64,000 nt of DNA from Cladopsammia gracilis (GCA_022457155.1 JAJGOT010000020.1:206001-270000), one strand, 5' to 3'. Numbered from the stretch's first letter, positions 24,601 to 35,123 are shown. The notes: generated from the letters alone by a model not told the origin. Made by a program: numbers and translations.

Positions 24601-25625
24601 ACAACAACATTCTCCACAGTTTTCTTATTTTAGCATTCCCACAAATCTCCCAAAAGCTAATCCACTTTAATATTTGGGGTCTACTTGAGTTTCGCTGCCA
24701 AATCACCAGTTCGTGTTATTCTCTATGAGGGAGTAATCTTTCGCATGTAACACGCTTTTGAAACATGACAATTTCAATTCCGCCACGCTAGCAGATCGCA
24801 TCGCCAAAATATCACTTATATCAAAATATCACTAAGAACTAAAAACATCGAAGAACTAAAAAAACAACAAAGAAATCGTCAACCCACCATTACACGTTAG
24901 GGTAATCCTCAGCTGCAAAACGATGCCAAGGCAGAACCGCGATCCGCACTTTCACCAGCCGATTACTTGACAATAGTTGGTATAAAATCACTGTAATAAG
25001 TCCTGACGATTCGATGATTATGACGATTTTGAACTTGACAACAGTTGATGTAAAATCACTGTAATAAACTCCTGACGATGCGATGAAACTCCGATCCTGA
25101 CGATTTGACCGCGCAGCTACCGCGCATTGCATGAAGCGTCGTTACGCGTTTGCAGGGAATGCGTGAAACCCAATAGCCAATCACGAAAAAGGTTACTGAG
25201 ATTTAGCCAATGATATCCTCCCGATACCCTCGATACCCATAAATTACGCGCGAAATATGTAAGCCAATCACAGATAAGCTTTCGAAAGCTGCTACACTTC
25301 TGATTCTTGACCGTTCAATCTCAGCCTGGCTACTGATATTAACTGCACTCACGCCAATACTTGTCAAGTAATGGACCTGATCCTCCATTAGACTAACCAG
25401 TGGAGAAACAACAGCAACGATATGCCCTGGAAGATTTCTGACACGATCGAAGACTGTCGGAAGAGCTTGATAAATCAGTGATTTACCAAATCCCGTTGGC
25501 AAGTTTACAAAAATATCATCCTTCTGCAAAACGATTCTTTGAATTGCTAGCTTTTGATAGTCATTTAGGCCGGGAATTTTGAACTTCGAAGCAGTGAAAT
25601 CGAAAGCTTCGTCGAGCGACGCCAT
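10328..25625 (-). CDS. RecQ-like ATP-dependent DNA helicase, three exons
   Basis: A superfamily 2 DNA helicase of RecQ type, expected to unwind DNA with ATP. Exons are 25625-25312, 12236-12090 and 11753-10328. Frames join exactly (CG+A gives Arg105, TG+G gives Trp154) to give 628 codons. Residue landmarks: Walker A LPTGFGKSL (42-50), VVSPLVSLMEDQ (72-83), DEAH (146-149), LTATATK (187-193), IIYCQT, IATIAFGMGV, and the arginine motif QETGRAGRDG (353-362), followed by a cysteine cluster (C392, C414, C415, C418, C422) resembling the RecQ zinc-binding region. The last 200 residues are less conserved and acidic. The start is chosen at 25625 (AAGATGG context); the frame stays open 60 bases further up. 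The first intron is 13 kb. The gene converges on the DUF6589 gene; both may belong to one transposon, or this may be a host gene. Confidence 0.85.
12090..12236 (-). CDS. RecQ-like helicase exon 2 (DEAH box)
   Basis: This 147-base exon encodes IENGEFSIVFGSPEAWL and ends with DEAHVIRQ. The acceptor is TCTCAAG and the donor is GTAAG. An in-frame stop sits just upstream of the acceptor, so the exon edge is well fixed. Confidence 0.82.
12237..12670. repeat. Intron edge plus GATA/GA/TA simple repeats
   Basis: The edge (12237-12290) is an inverted match to the other edge of the same intron at 25260-25311. From about 12391 to 12640 the sequence is GATA, GAGA, TATA and GACA repeats in succession. Open frames here are by-products of low complexity. 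Confidence 0.8.
12671..13522. repeat. 9-bp minisatellite (GGTATCRAR), about 95 units
   Basis: A near-perfect array of 9-mers GGTATCAAG, GGTATCGAG and GGTATCAAA, with rare variants (GGTATCGCG, GGTATTAAG). The unit is a multiple of three and gives almost no stop codons, so long frames are open on both strands (VSRVSKVS on +; DTFDTLDTL and IPSIPLIPL on -). I regard these frames as artefacts. Confidence 0.92.
13523..16033. other. AT-rich intron interior, nothing recognised
   Basis: Part of the 13 kb helicase intron. No exon, RNA gene or clear inverted-repeat element was recognised apart from a poly-C run at about 13868-13882. Confidence 0.5.
16034..17110. mobile_element. pogo/Tigger-like element expanded by an 80-bp tandem array
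   Basis: Ends TACAGTCGAACCCCGTTAAT and, inverted, TACAGTGGAACCCCGCTTTA, each followed by ACGGACACC, with TA at both edges. The interior is about ten 80-bp units carrying CGTATTAAGC, GAGAATGTATGGGC and ACCAAGACAACTGTCCG; the period is seen at 16666, 16746, 16826, 16906 and 16986. The unit resembles the element's own end, so the array looks like an internal expansion. No transposase frame. Confidence 0.8.
17111..18607. other. Intron interior with poly-A/(TAA)n and a direct repeat
   Basis: A run of A and (TAA)n at 17452-17503 looks like a retroposon tail. The text GACTTTTTTTGCGGAACC with flanks occurs at about 17849-17881 and again at about 18575-18607, bounding about 0.73 kb as a direct repeat. 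No gene recognised. Confidence 0.45.
20621..20789. mobile_element. 169-bp MITE with ~35-bp inverted ends
   Basis: ATTTACAAATTTCATGTATG with GTGGTTATAATACACG beyond it is repeated inverted at 20751-20789 with one mismatch. It lies between segments of the broken DUF6589 copy. Confidence 0.8.
21145..21411. mobile_element. TTAA-type MITE (Kolobok- or piggyBac-like)
   Basis: Ends GGTGATTCCCTAG and CTAGGGAATCACC are perfect inverted copies, and TTAA lies immediately outside on both sides (21141-21144, 21412-21415). TTAA targets are known for piggyBac and Kolobok elements. 267 bp, no frame. Confidence 0.82.
21578..21855. mobile_element. Hairpin-type MITE
   Basis: AAAGGGCCAATAACTTAC and CAACCAATCAGAATGC near the left end recur inverted at 21801-21852 (GCATTCTGATTGGTTG, GTAAGTTATTGGCCCTTT). 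The interior carries a second inverted pair around GAGAATAT. Confidence 0.65.
23241..23701. mobile_element. 461-bp MITE with long inverted ends
   Basis: CTCAGTGTCCGTGG, GGTGGATATT and GAGGGTCGTGAAGGGG at the left are matched inverted at the right. The interior repeats AATCCCAGTTCCCATTTT. It sits directly against the last readable exon of the broken DUF6589 copy. Confidence 0.75.
23702..25259. other. Helicase intron, 5' part, no gene seen
   Basis: AT-rich with scattered CCAATC/GATTGG words. A short motif around TTGACAACAGTTG...AAAATCACTGTAATAA is repeated at 24967 and 25036. At 25211-25235 the inverted strand reads GGGTATCGAGGGTATCGG, the same motif as the 9-bp minisatellite. Confidence 0.45.
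25260..25311 (-). repeat. Intron 1 donor-side edge, inverted match to acceptor-side edge
   Basis: Starting at the donor, the gene strand reads GTCAAGAATCAGAAG, TGTAGCAGCTTTCGAAAG, then TGTGATTGGCT. The + strand from 12237 outward reads CTTGAGAGTCA, TGTAGCAGCTCTCGTAAG, then TCTGATTGGCT. Both are followed within 100-450 bp by GGTATCGAGGGTATC. The intron therefore has inverted-repeat-like ends. Confidence 0.6.
25312..25625 (-). CDS. RecQ-like helicase exon 1 (Walker A)
   Basis: Encodes residues 1-104 plus two bases: MASLDEAFDF, the LPTGFGKSL ATP-binding loop and SPLVSLMEDQ. The donor GTCAAG at 25311 was chosen because it is the only nearby GT that keeps frame with exon 2; it is a weak donor, so this edge is less certain than the others. 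Confidence 0.8.
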
Positions 25626-25756
25626 CTTGTTTGCACTGCTGGCACGAAAGTAGTCAACGATAAAACACGAGCTGTGATTGGACAAGTGGTTTTGGCGCGA
25701 TTAGCTCCCGGCTATGGGAGCGAAGCTGTGATTGGCTAAACCGTGTAAAGGAATGT

Positions 25757-25833
25757 GGTTCAGATTGAAGCAGCCGTTAGTGGGGGAGGAGCGTTGCGTG
25801 ACGAGCACTAATAACGGCTGCGTAGGAGACTAC
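25757..25833 (-). repeat. Right inverted-end sequence (partner at 212-270)
   Basis: Lies about 130 bp upstream of the helicase start codon. It contains its own inner inverted pair (GCAGCCGTTAG at 25757 and CTAATAACGGCTGC at 25809) and matches 212-270 in inverted orientation. See the left copy for caveats. Confidence 0.4.
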
Positions 25834-27109
25834 TTTTATATTAACTTTCAGTGCTTATATATGAGCGTTTACCATTTACACAGAAAACCTGGTGGGCCAC
25901 GGTTTGTGGAAATGGTAAGCAAAACTCCAGAAAGGGAAATTCCGTTTGAGACTGGCGTGTACCATTTGCCACTGACCACCAGAAACGGGCTCAGTAGTCA
26001 CACTTATGGGTCAAAACTGGCGCAGGGCCTGGAACTGGTAGATTGAAGCAAATGGTACACACATTTCCATTCGGAAATTCCATTTGGGATTTTGGGCTAC
26101 CTTTCAAGAAATCCCGTTTTAATTTCTCTGGAAATTTTCCGTTTGGGAAGACCGAATTAGCCTTTCCATTTACATTCCAACCGAAATTTCCGGATTTTTT
26201 GGGTAAATGTTAAACAACCTATATAGCAAATAGTATTGAAAGAGCATACCGCATTTAAAAATGAGTGCAAGTGTAGCTTTATATTTATGCATGCTGTGTT
26301 ATATTTAGTCAGTCAACCAGCTTGGTCGACCAAGAAAACTTTGTATTTGTATCCAACAATCCAGTCAAAGCTGTGGTTGTGTCAGGTTTGTAGTCATATT
26401 TTAAAAGAGAACACGAACACTCAAACATGTGCTTTACAGAGTATCGTGTATAAAATAATAAAGTTTTTATTGTCAAATGTTAATTGAGTGATTGCTTGTT
26501 CCATTACTGCGCATGTCAATAACACGCGAACTCTGAAGTTGAAAAGTCGTCCAACAGTTTCGTTTTTCAATGCCGCAAATATCATAGTGGACGTCTCAGG
26601 AAACAATGCTTTACACTAACTTGTCCAAAGTTCATGTTTGTGGATTGTGATTGGTGTTTGTGGGTTGTGATTGGTGGATTGTGATTGGTGTTTGTGGGTT
26701 GTGATTGGTGGATTTCGATCCATTTTGTCAGTTTCTGTTTTCAGAGGTTCAATGTTTGTCGTCATAATTGATGTATGATTACCAGTGGTTTGTCGTCCTC
26801 AGTTGGGCTTTGAACTTCAGAGTTCGCTTGTTATTGAAAGGCGCAGTTAAAGCGGTTTTTAATTGAGTGTCGAAAGTGCATTTCCTTTGGTTGTGCCTTT
26901 CTACACTTTGTAAAGCTAACTCGTGCCATTTTCTCGACCAATAAGAAGTTAAGAGCAAAACCAATCGTGACTTGCTCGCACTTGTTTTTCCGCGCTTGAC
27001 GCTGGCTACATGTATTTTTTTTAAAGAGTTCTGATTGGCTGATTGGATTGTCTGCGTCTGTTGTGATTGGTCAGAGCAATAATTTTGGTTTGGGTTTCGC
27101 GACATTCAA

Positions 27110-27235
27110 TAGATGGTTTTCACTCACGTGACCTTCAGTCCTGTGGGATTCAAATGACAAAGGCCATGGCAGCCATGTTGGTGCACAGTGTGCACCAACA
27201 TGGCCACCGTGACGTAACGTGACAGCCACCTATTG
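27110..27235. mobile_element. Small palindromic element with perfect 31-bp core
   Basis: CCATGTTGGTGCACA at 27173-27187 is followed after one base by its exact reverse complement (27189-27203). Weaker inverted similarity continues outward (CACGTGACC/GTCACG). Confidence 0.55.
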
Positions 27236-28186
27236 AAAATTGCTCTGTCACTGACTAGCCGATTGATTGTTTGATATATTAATTATTTGATGAATGGACT
27301 GATCGATTAATTTATTTTTAATTGGATTGAATGCTTTATTAGTTGGCTGATTGATTTTGTTGTTTAATTGACTTCCTTCCTTGTTTACCGTTTGGTTCAG
27401 TTATTTGTTATCAAGAAGCAGATGTAGGATTACCAGTGGTTTGTCGTATAAATGATTGCGTTCGACGACAGGAGAACGCTTTCTAATCTCGTAAAGGAAG
27501 TTGTTTTTGAGATTTTGGTCAACGCCAAATTAGCCGCCCCACACATTTTTCAGTTGCACCTCTCGTACTCGGACTCCCTACCGTTATCGAGCACACTTAA
27601 GTATAAATATATTCTTGTTCAAGCCCCCTATCAGGATATTTGGGGAACGTTGCGTTTTATTCGCGAGGGGCGGGTCAAAAAGGTCCATGTGGAGAAAGCG
27701 TGACATTGAGTAAACTAGAAGTCAGGAAATTATCTCCACTAAACTTTAGTGCTGAGATGAACCCATCAATTTCGTACTGAGGGTTAGCTCGAAAAAGGAA
27801 ATGGGGTACCACACGAGACAGAAAAGTTATTTTGACCTCGGTGAGATTCCAGACCACGACCTCCGCGTCAGTAATGATGATGATGATGATGATGATGATG
27901 ATGCATTCGGCCCTTTTGATGAGCATGCGCAATAAAGTAAATACCTACAGTGAATGGGAACAGGAGTCTTGAGGAGGGATTTACTTCCCAATATATAGTT
28001 GAATTTTCTGCAACCTTCCCATGTGTTTCGGAGGATTTTCTCGCGCGCTACAATGGATAACTCGGTCCGGGATTAAAGAGTATAGGAAATACAAAGATGG
28101 CGCGGTAAAATCATTCGAAACGCAGGGAACGGTAGAAAAAAATCCCACTTAATCTTAACTTAGTTGCTTTATGCAACCGAGCCATG

Positions 28187-28320
28187 AGATGATAGCTTGT
28201 ACCGGGCTCTCAGATAGTGGGGGCGAGTGAAAAATGTTGAAGCGAGCAAAGAAAAAACAAGAGTGGATTGGAGTTTTCGCTCGTCCCCACCATCTGAGAG
28301 CCTGGGACGGGCTACGAGAT
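28187..28320. mobile_element. Inverted-repeat MITE
   Basis: GGGCTCTCAGATAGTGGGGG with CGAGTGAAAA recurs inverted (TTTTCGCTCG, CCCCACCATCTGAGAGCC). A related half is seen at about 5255-5285. Confidence 0.6.
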
Positions 28321-29629
28321 GATGGTTTGCAGGTGTTTTGGTACTTTTTTGGCATGCTGTCTCCAATAATGTAGAGATTGTGCACACAAACACCGACGGG
28401 TATCATTTTTGTGAAAAACAGCAGAAATTGTTTCGATCATAGCGTTCCTGAAACCACATCCTGTGATGCCACACAGTACTGAATAACCTACCTTCCTCCT
28501 CCTCCCCACCCTCCCCTCTCCAGTCCATGTCGGCTCCCTAGAGCCGTAAAAAGGGGGAAAGAATAAAGATAAAACGATGGAGGTTATTTTCTTTTACTTG
28601 CATATTCCATGCTGATCGCTACATATGTTTTGTTGTCGGTATTTGTAATTTCCCCAGTTGATTTACAAAATACATCCCAACTCATTTAGTCCTGTTAAAG
28701 CAGTCTTCCAAGCCCTAACAACTACCAGAAAGGGTCCTGCAGCCTTTGCGATTGCAGCAAAATATACTTTAAATAGTGGCAGCCGGCAGAAAAGAGTTAC
28801 CAGCAGAAAAGAACCTGCCTTCTGTGCGCCCCTAAATTGGACTGGTCACCTTCACCGAGACCCATCGACAAACACTTCACAACACCAGAAATCAGTACAG
28901 AAGTGATGACCGTGTATAACGTTCTTCAACTCATTGAACACATACTTGCAAACAATCGTGTGTTCAATCAAACTTTCTAAGTACTTTGCACCGCTATGTG
29001 TGTACCGCAAACTAGCCCCGCAACTGGCGGGATTGTTTGCACGAGAGCAAATGTTTGGTGGTAGAGAGGCGACAAGAGTCGGGATCTTCACTCGCGGCTT
29101 TGCCGTCAAAAAGCGATCCCGCCATCAACGCAGGCTAACAGCATACATACCGTATTTCTTCGAATAAGCGTCCACTCACTCACTCAATCATGTAATCAAT
29201 CAATCAATCAATCAATTCAATCAATCAATTTATTAATGTCAAAGCGTGGGATGAGGTTGCCCTTCACATCCGAGCCAGCGCATGACAATAAGTAGAAATA
29301 ACTTAATTTACATAAATAAGCGCCCTCTTTCGGATAAGCGCCACCTCTCAGCCGAAACAGAAAATAAGCGCCACCCTCGAATAAGAGCACCTTATTAGCG
29401 CGCTGCAGTTAAAGGGGCTCTGTCACCAGGATTTGGCTGATTTTTGGTAAAAAATTTGCGAACATATCCGATATAAAGATATAAGGTGAAATCTTAAAGC
29501 GAGAACGAATCACAGCAATTTTTTATCGATTGTTCAAAGACAGCGAGGGAATTGAAGAACTTGAAAAATTTAGCCTAAATATTTTCAATCTGTAATCTAT
29601 TTCCATCCTGATTATCCGCAGTTATAAAA

Positions 29630-29900
29630 TGCTCAAGGAAATGCGCGCGCTATGATTGGTTAAACCGAGTTCATTATAACTCGATAAAGCACGCGCGTGA
29701 GGTTTATTATCACCGTTTTAATTTTATAAAAGAAATAAAAAAACTTGTTCCTCGTGCATTGTTGAGTTATATAAGCACTTGGTAATTTTTAAGAACACTC
29801 GAGAAGTGCGAGAAGCACTCCCCCTTTTGGCTCGTGCTTCTCTGCACTTCTCTCGTGTTCTTAAATTCCCGCGTGCTTATATAACTCAATAATGCACTCG
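29630..29900. mobile_element. Hairpin MITE, related to 42725-42980
   Basis: TGCATTGTTGAGTTATATAA and GAACACTCGAGAAGTGC at about 29756-29810 recur inverted at 29830-29897. The adjoining text (GCGCGCGCTATGATTGGTT, CTCGATAAAGCACGCG) and the right arm recur as one inverted block at 42725-42975 on the other side of the integrase element. Confidence 0.65.
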
Positions 29901-30570
29901 GCGCATTTTTTACTTCTTTACTAAACCACACATTAATAGTTTCAGTGTACTGATATAGCAACTGTGAACAAAACAACTAAGACCATTATTTTTACATTGT
30001 CTTTGATGCAAATATGTCTTTTGGCTTTTCAAAGTGACTGACTACAATCCGCCGTCATCTGGCCTCTTTAAATGAAACTGATGAGGATGATGAGGACGAG
30101 TAAAAATTCATATAGAAACTAATTAACAATAGTTCCATAAAATGCGATGGCTACAGTTTAGAGGTCACAATAAAATGATCCCATTTAAATAACTAATCGC
30201 ATAGATAAAAGCTGAATTCCCTAAGAATATTGAGGCAAAAAAGCTAACACTTAAAAAATCAATTTATTGACAATTTTCTGCAGTTTACTTTTTTCCTTAT
30301 TTTTCTCTTTTTAGGCCATAAACATATTCCATAAACATTCGTACATAATGCCAAAAACTAACATTGTGGTTACTGTCAATTAGGAAAAACAACGTAGAGT
30401 AAATAGGTTATTTCCTAATTCTTATCTCAAACATGTTTTTCACATTATTATAGCAAAGGAAAGCAAAATCTAGACTAATTGCATTTATTTCGATCATGAA
30501 CTGAAGAAACTTGATTTGGGGATACATACTTAGGAAAAATTTAGAAGAACAGGAGTTGTGCAAGGCCTAC

Positions 30571-30792
30571 CGTTCTGCGGCATTTTGTAATAACGACGCA
30601 TTTTGTAATAACGTACGCATTTTGTAATAAGGGTTGCAGCATTTTGTAATAACTTACGCATTTTGTAATAGCAATTGCGGCATTTTGTAATAAATGGAAA
30701 CAACGCATTTTGTAACAAGGTTTGCAGCATTTTGTAATAATCGTTAGTCTACGCAATTTGTAACAACGTGTTGACGCAAAATGTAATAAGTT
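30571..30792 (+). repeat. Left terminal inverted repeat of integrase element
   Basis: About ten GCATTTTGTAATAAC-like modules, evenly spaced at about 20 bp with different linkers. The linkers (GGGTTGCA, GCAATTGCG, TGGAAACAAC) are the same and in the same order in the inverted copy at 42223-42445, so this is a true inverted copy and not just the same satellite. Confidence 0.85.
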
Positions 30793-31497
30793 TCTTAAAA
30801 TTACTATTTTATAAGAAACAAGGATTAGTTGAATTCCCAGCAGCATCAACCTGATAAGGTATGTCAAATGCACCCCACCGCCCCCTAAAAGGACTACCCA
30901 ATAAGGCACCATCTCGAATATTCTTTATTTCGTATCACTCTTCAATGGGTAAGCGATCTCCAAGTTTTCATATAAATTCCTATTAGTTGTTACCATGAAA
31001 AGAAACACTGTTGGAGTACCTGAATTGAAAATTATGCATTATCTGAAGATATGTAGGATTTTTGAATATCAAAAACGTTAATACGAATATCTGGGGGGTT
31101 TATCGCATTTATTGTCACGTAAGTAAGTAAATGACACTGCTATTATAGACTTTGAACAGGAACTTTAATTACTAATTACATTGTATTTTATCATATACTG
31201 AGGCTTTGTAAACACTATCAACATGTTAACAGTTTGAATGTATTATTCGATTAACCATATATTGATGTAACAATATAATACTGAAACTGAACTGGAACGT
31301 AATTAAAATATTATTAACAGTTACAGTTACTTTCAAGTAAACGGCACTCTAGATATCCATCAGCAGTCGTAACTATTGAAATTATTTAAAAATTCACATT
31401 TCCAATTCAGTACTTATGATTTGTTCAAGCACTGCTTCTACAGAGGCAACAACCCAAAAATCAAATCAAAATACAAAAGTCAACAGAAAAGACCATG

Positions 31498-33387
31498 TTA
31501 CTTCCGCCAGAAAATGTTTTTGATTCTGAACCACCCAAAACCTAGGGCATATAATTGAAGCCATGCATAATGCCAGCGACTGCTCTTAATTATACGTTTT
31601 AATTCGAGAATTAATCCACTTGAGGGACCACACTCCTTTATAACCCGCCGAACACTAATTATACCAGGAGATCCGTCGCGGTAGTATATTTTTGGAAGCA
31701 GGTAAGTGAACCTATCGATGCACTGGCGAAATCGAGAGCACACATTTCTTAGTCGCTGAAAAAGGATACAGGCGTCACCAGGATTTGAGGTGCTGCAAGA
31801 TCGCAGAGCTCTCTCAAAAATCGTACAAATTATTTCGTTTGGAAGTTGGTCAAATGAACATGTTTCTTTGCTTCTACTTTCCTGACTACCATTATCATTT
31901 TGCGGATTCTCATACAGGCCATTGCAAGCACCCTCATTTCTTGTCTGGTCCACCATAACACCTGCACTTCCTCCATTCGTTCTCTTTTCCGTCTCTGCTG
32001 CTGTTTCTCTTTCCCCATCCTCTCCTTCTTCTTTCTCCTCTTCTTTTTCTTCTTCATTCCATCCTTCCTGGTTTTCGTGCATTTCCTCAGAAGAGTTTTC
32101 AGAATTACTCTCCTCTACCTCTAGGCACACATAATGCTCCCCTTGCCCTTCTGCAAAGTGTCCTAGGTTGAAATTGGCAACTCCAACTCCCGTAAATGGA
32201 GAAATAATTGTATTTGCCTCCACACCGAGGGAAGAATGAATAGTAAGTTGAACGTTGAAAATGTTCGAGACAGCCTGCAAAGTTATATGATCCCCATATG
32301 TACCATCTTTGTTCATTTCTGTCAAGTAATCAGACCACCTTTGACCAGAAAATAGTTCCAAGGGAAAGCCCTCTGAGTCATTTGGATTTTCTCGCAAGTA
32401 TGTTACGATCTCTCTTCTTAGGCTTTCTGGTGATCGTTCAATACCGATGCTCCTCAAGAAGAAGCATAGTGCACTAAACTGAAAATTGCCATTTCCTGGA
32501 GGATCAAAAACAACGACCCCTCTTTCTGTAAACGGCTCTAATCTATCCTGTCGAGTTAAAAGAACACGGAATTTCTTTCGATGCAAATGTTTCTGCCTCT
32601 TTTGCTCCTGCTCTTTCCTCTTTAGTTTCTCTTCACGAGAACTGACGCTTGTGATATCTTCTACAGAAATCCACCGTTGCACCCGGTCATGTGAATTTGG
32701 ATTGATAAATGAGACTTTATACATTGAGGTTTTGAGATTCCTTGCAATTACCTTGCCTTTCAAAACGTGCCTTCGTTTGGGGGCAATCCTCCCTTTCTGA
32801 GACTTAAGCCTCAGCAATACTTTTTCTCCAGGTTTATACTCTATTGGAGGAGGGTTGTGACGCATGTGCTTGTCCATCATGCGTTTTTCAAGCTTTCGGT
32901 TGTAAGACTTGGCTCTTCTCCTGATGTTCTTTATGCCCACGTGGTGTTTAGACAAGTCTTTCCTGTTTGGGGATTTTAAAGATCCCACAGGGCAACTGTC
33001 AATGTCGTAGTTTTCTAAGGATGCCTTTGTCACAACATTTGATTTTCTTCCATAGTAAACTTCAAATGAGCTTAACCAACCAAGTTCCTCTTTCTTTTCT
33101 TCGTTAAGGATTCTGCAGTAGCTTGGCAGGTTTTTTACCCAGTTGATTCCTTTCCTCTTCATAGCAAGCAAGTCGTATGTCATTTTGTCACGCAATCGTC
33201 TATGCGAACGTTCAACCTTACCTTGGGACTGTGGATGGTAAGGCCTACTTCGAATTCTTCTAGTTTTATACATCTTGCAAAGGTTTTCTACCCGCCCATA
33301 AAATTCCAGGCCCTGGTCACTCTGAAGACGATCCGGTGGTCCATGCCTTTCGTATATTTTTTTTAGTTCCCTTGCTGTTTGTCGACT
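31498..33387 (-). pseudogene. Integrase C-terminal half + OTU-like + F-box-like region
   Basis: The strand reads SRQTARELKKIYERHG, LQSDQGLEFYG (second catalytic Asp), HPQSQGKVERSH (catalytic Glu), a basic C-terminal domain, then an OTU-like domain at about 32530-32110 (GNGNFQFSAL, LRREIVTYLREN, GTYGDHITLQAVSNIF, GHFAEGQGEHYVCLE). An acidic linker follows, then FDQLPNEIICTIFERAL, an F-box-like start, to a stop at 31498. This half has no internal stop. The OTU nucleophile position carries Phe (codon 32482-32484) and the preceding Asp is Asn (32491-32493), while the late His remains, so protease activity is unlikely. The N-terminal half lies beyond the insertion at 40095-40733. Confidence 0.8.
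33379..33387. repeat. Left 9-bp target duplication
   Basis: TTGTCGACT, identical to 40095-40103. On - it is exactly three integrase codons (Ser-Arg-Gln), present once at each side of the insertion. Confidence 0.8.
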
Positions 33388-33399
33388 GGGTATATATAT

Positions 33400-34785
33400 A
33401 AATAAAAATTTCGCAGTTAAATACCTCTATAGAGAAAATTAAAAATTTCGCAATTAACTTTCTCAGTGAAAATAAAAAAGCGTTTACGTTCAATTTTCTC
33501 TTTATATTACAGAGCGAAAAATTCGCAGTTAATTTACTGCGAAATATTGTCTCTGTATATATATATGGAGGGAGAAAAATTCGCCGTTAATTTACTGCAA
33601 ATTATTGCCTCTGTATATATATACAGAGCGAAAAATTCGCCGTTAATTAACTGCGAAATATTGTCTCTGAATATATATGGAGGGAGAAAAATTCGCAGTT
33701 AATTTACTGCGAAATATTGTCTCTGTATATATATATGGAGGGAGAAAAATTCGCAGTTAATTTACTGCGAAATATTGTCTCTGTATATATATATGGAGGG
33801 AGAAAAATTCGCCGTTAATTAACTGCGAAATATTGTCTCTGTATATATATATGGAGGGAGAAAAATTCGCCGTTAATTAACTGCGAAATATTGTCTCTGA
33901 ATATATATGGAGGGAGAAAAATTCGCAGTTAATTTACTGCGAAATATTGTCTCTGTATATATATGGAGGGAGAAAACTTCGCCGTTAATTAACTGCGAAA
34001 TATTGCCTCTGTATATATATATATATATATATGCAGAGCGAAAAATTCGCCGTTACTTTACTGCGAAATATTGTCTCTTCATATATATATAGAGGGAGAA
34101 AAATTCGCAGTTAATTAACTGCGAAATATTGCCTCTGTATATTTATATGGAGGGAAAAAAATTCGCCGTTAATTAACTGCGAAATTTTGCCTCTGTATAT
34201 ATGTATAGAGGGCGAAAGATTCGCAGTTAATTTACTGCGAAATATTGTCTCTGTATATATATATGGAGGGAGAAAAATTCGCCGTTAATTAACTGCGAAA
34301 TATTGTCTCTGAATATATATGGAGGGAGAAAAATTCGCAGTTAATTTACTGCGAAATATTGTCTCTGTATATATATATGGAGGGAGAAAAATTCGCCGTT
34401 AAGTAACTGCGAAATATTGTCTCTGTATATATGTATGGAGGGAGAAAAATTCGCCGTTAATTTACTGCGAAATATTGCCTCTATATATATATACAGAGCG
34501 AAAAATTCGCCGTTAATTAACTGCGAAATATTGTCTCTGAATATATATGGAGGGAGAAAAATTCGCCGTTAATTAACTGCGAAATATTGTCTCTGTATAT
34601 ATATATGGAGGGAGAAAAATTCGCCGTTAATTAACTGCAAAATATTGTCTCTGAATATATATGGAGGGAGAAAAATTCGCAGTTAATTTACTGCGAAATA
34701 TTGTCTCTGTATATATATGGAGGGAGAAAACTTCGCCGTTAATTAACTGCGAAATATTGCCTCTGTATATATATATATATTTATA
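33400..34785. repeat. 58-bp double-palindrome array, block 1
   Basis: Units read CTCTGTATATATATGGAGGG, GAGAAAAATTCGC, then (A/C)GTTAATTAACTGCGAAATATTG. TTCGCAGTTAATTAACTGCG is nearly self-complementary, and the CTCTGTATA/TATACAGAG part forms a second palindrome. About 24 units. Short frames such as the YIYMEGEKFAVNLL type are artefacts. Confidence 0.9.
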
Positions 34786-34789
34786 CAAT

Positions 34790-35123
34790 GAACTGAATAC
34801 TACGCGCTCTGTGATTGGTCGTTGCCTATGATCTATTAGAGTACAGACGCACGGCTGACGTCATAGAAAAACTGTTAGCTTTGTTTTGTCCAACATGGCG
34901 CACAGTTTTGAAAATGTTTGCGAGATTATTCTGGATTGAGCAAGTGAAAGCCTCCAAAAATATTTAGCAGGAGCTGTTTACGAGCAAGAAAAAGAAGAAA
35001 CCAAGACGAAAAGTGTTCTTGGCGACTTGAAAAATACCTAAACTGGAACAAATCTTCGAACAGTCGAGCGTTACGAGGCAAGTTCGTAATTTTACTCTTT
35101 TTACTTTTCTGTTCATTGTATAA
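34790..35123 (+). other. Segment with decayed short frame
   Basis: From an ATG at 34894 the + strand reads MAHSFENVCEIILD, stop, ASESLQKYLAGAVYEQEKEE and KTKSVLGDLKNT, stop, TGTNLRTVERYEAS. Composition looks like an old coding exon with two stops. Family not recognised. Confidence 0.35.

Larger units (their letters stand above)
25834..30570. other. Intergenic repeats, no gene recognised
   Basis: Contains tandem GATTGGTG words (26640-26720), a palindromic MITE centred at 27188, an inverted-repeat element at 28187-28320, (GAT)n at 27877-27903, (ATCA)n at 29187-29225, and a hairpin element at 29630-29900. Open frames here show no family signature. Confidence 0.5.

Noticed and set aside
30571..30792. 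Evenly spaced short repeats looking like a CRISPR or satellite
   Set aside because: An inverted copy with the same linkers in the same order lies at 42223-42445, so it is a terminal inverted repeat.
31830..32134. Plus-strand and minus-strand frames rich in Ser/Phe or Lys over the integrase acidic linker
   Set aside because: They are shadows of the Glu-rich linker in other frames.
33400..34785. Regularly spaced repeats looking like a CRISPR array
   Set aside because: The spacers are themselves repeated and palindromic, and the context is a eukaryotic transposon.
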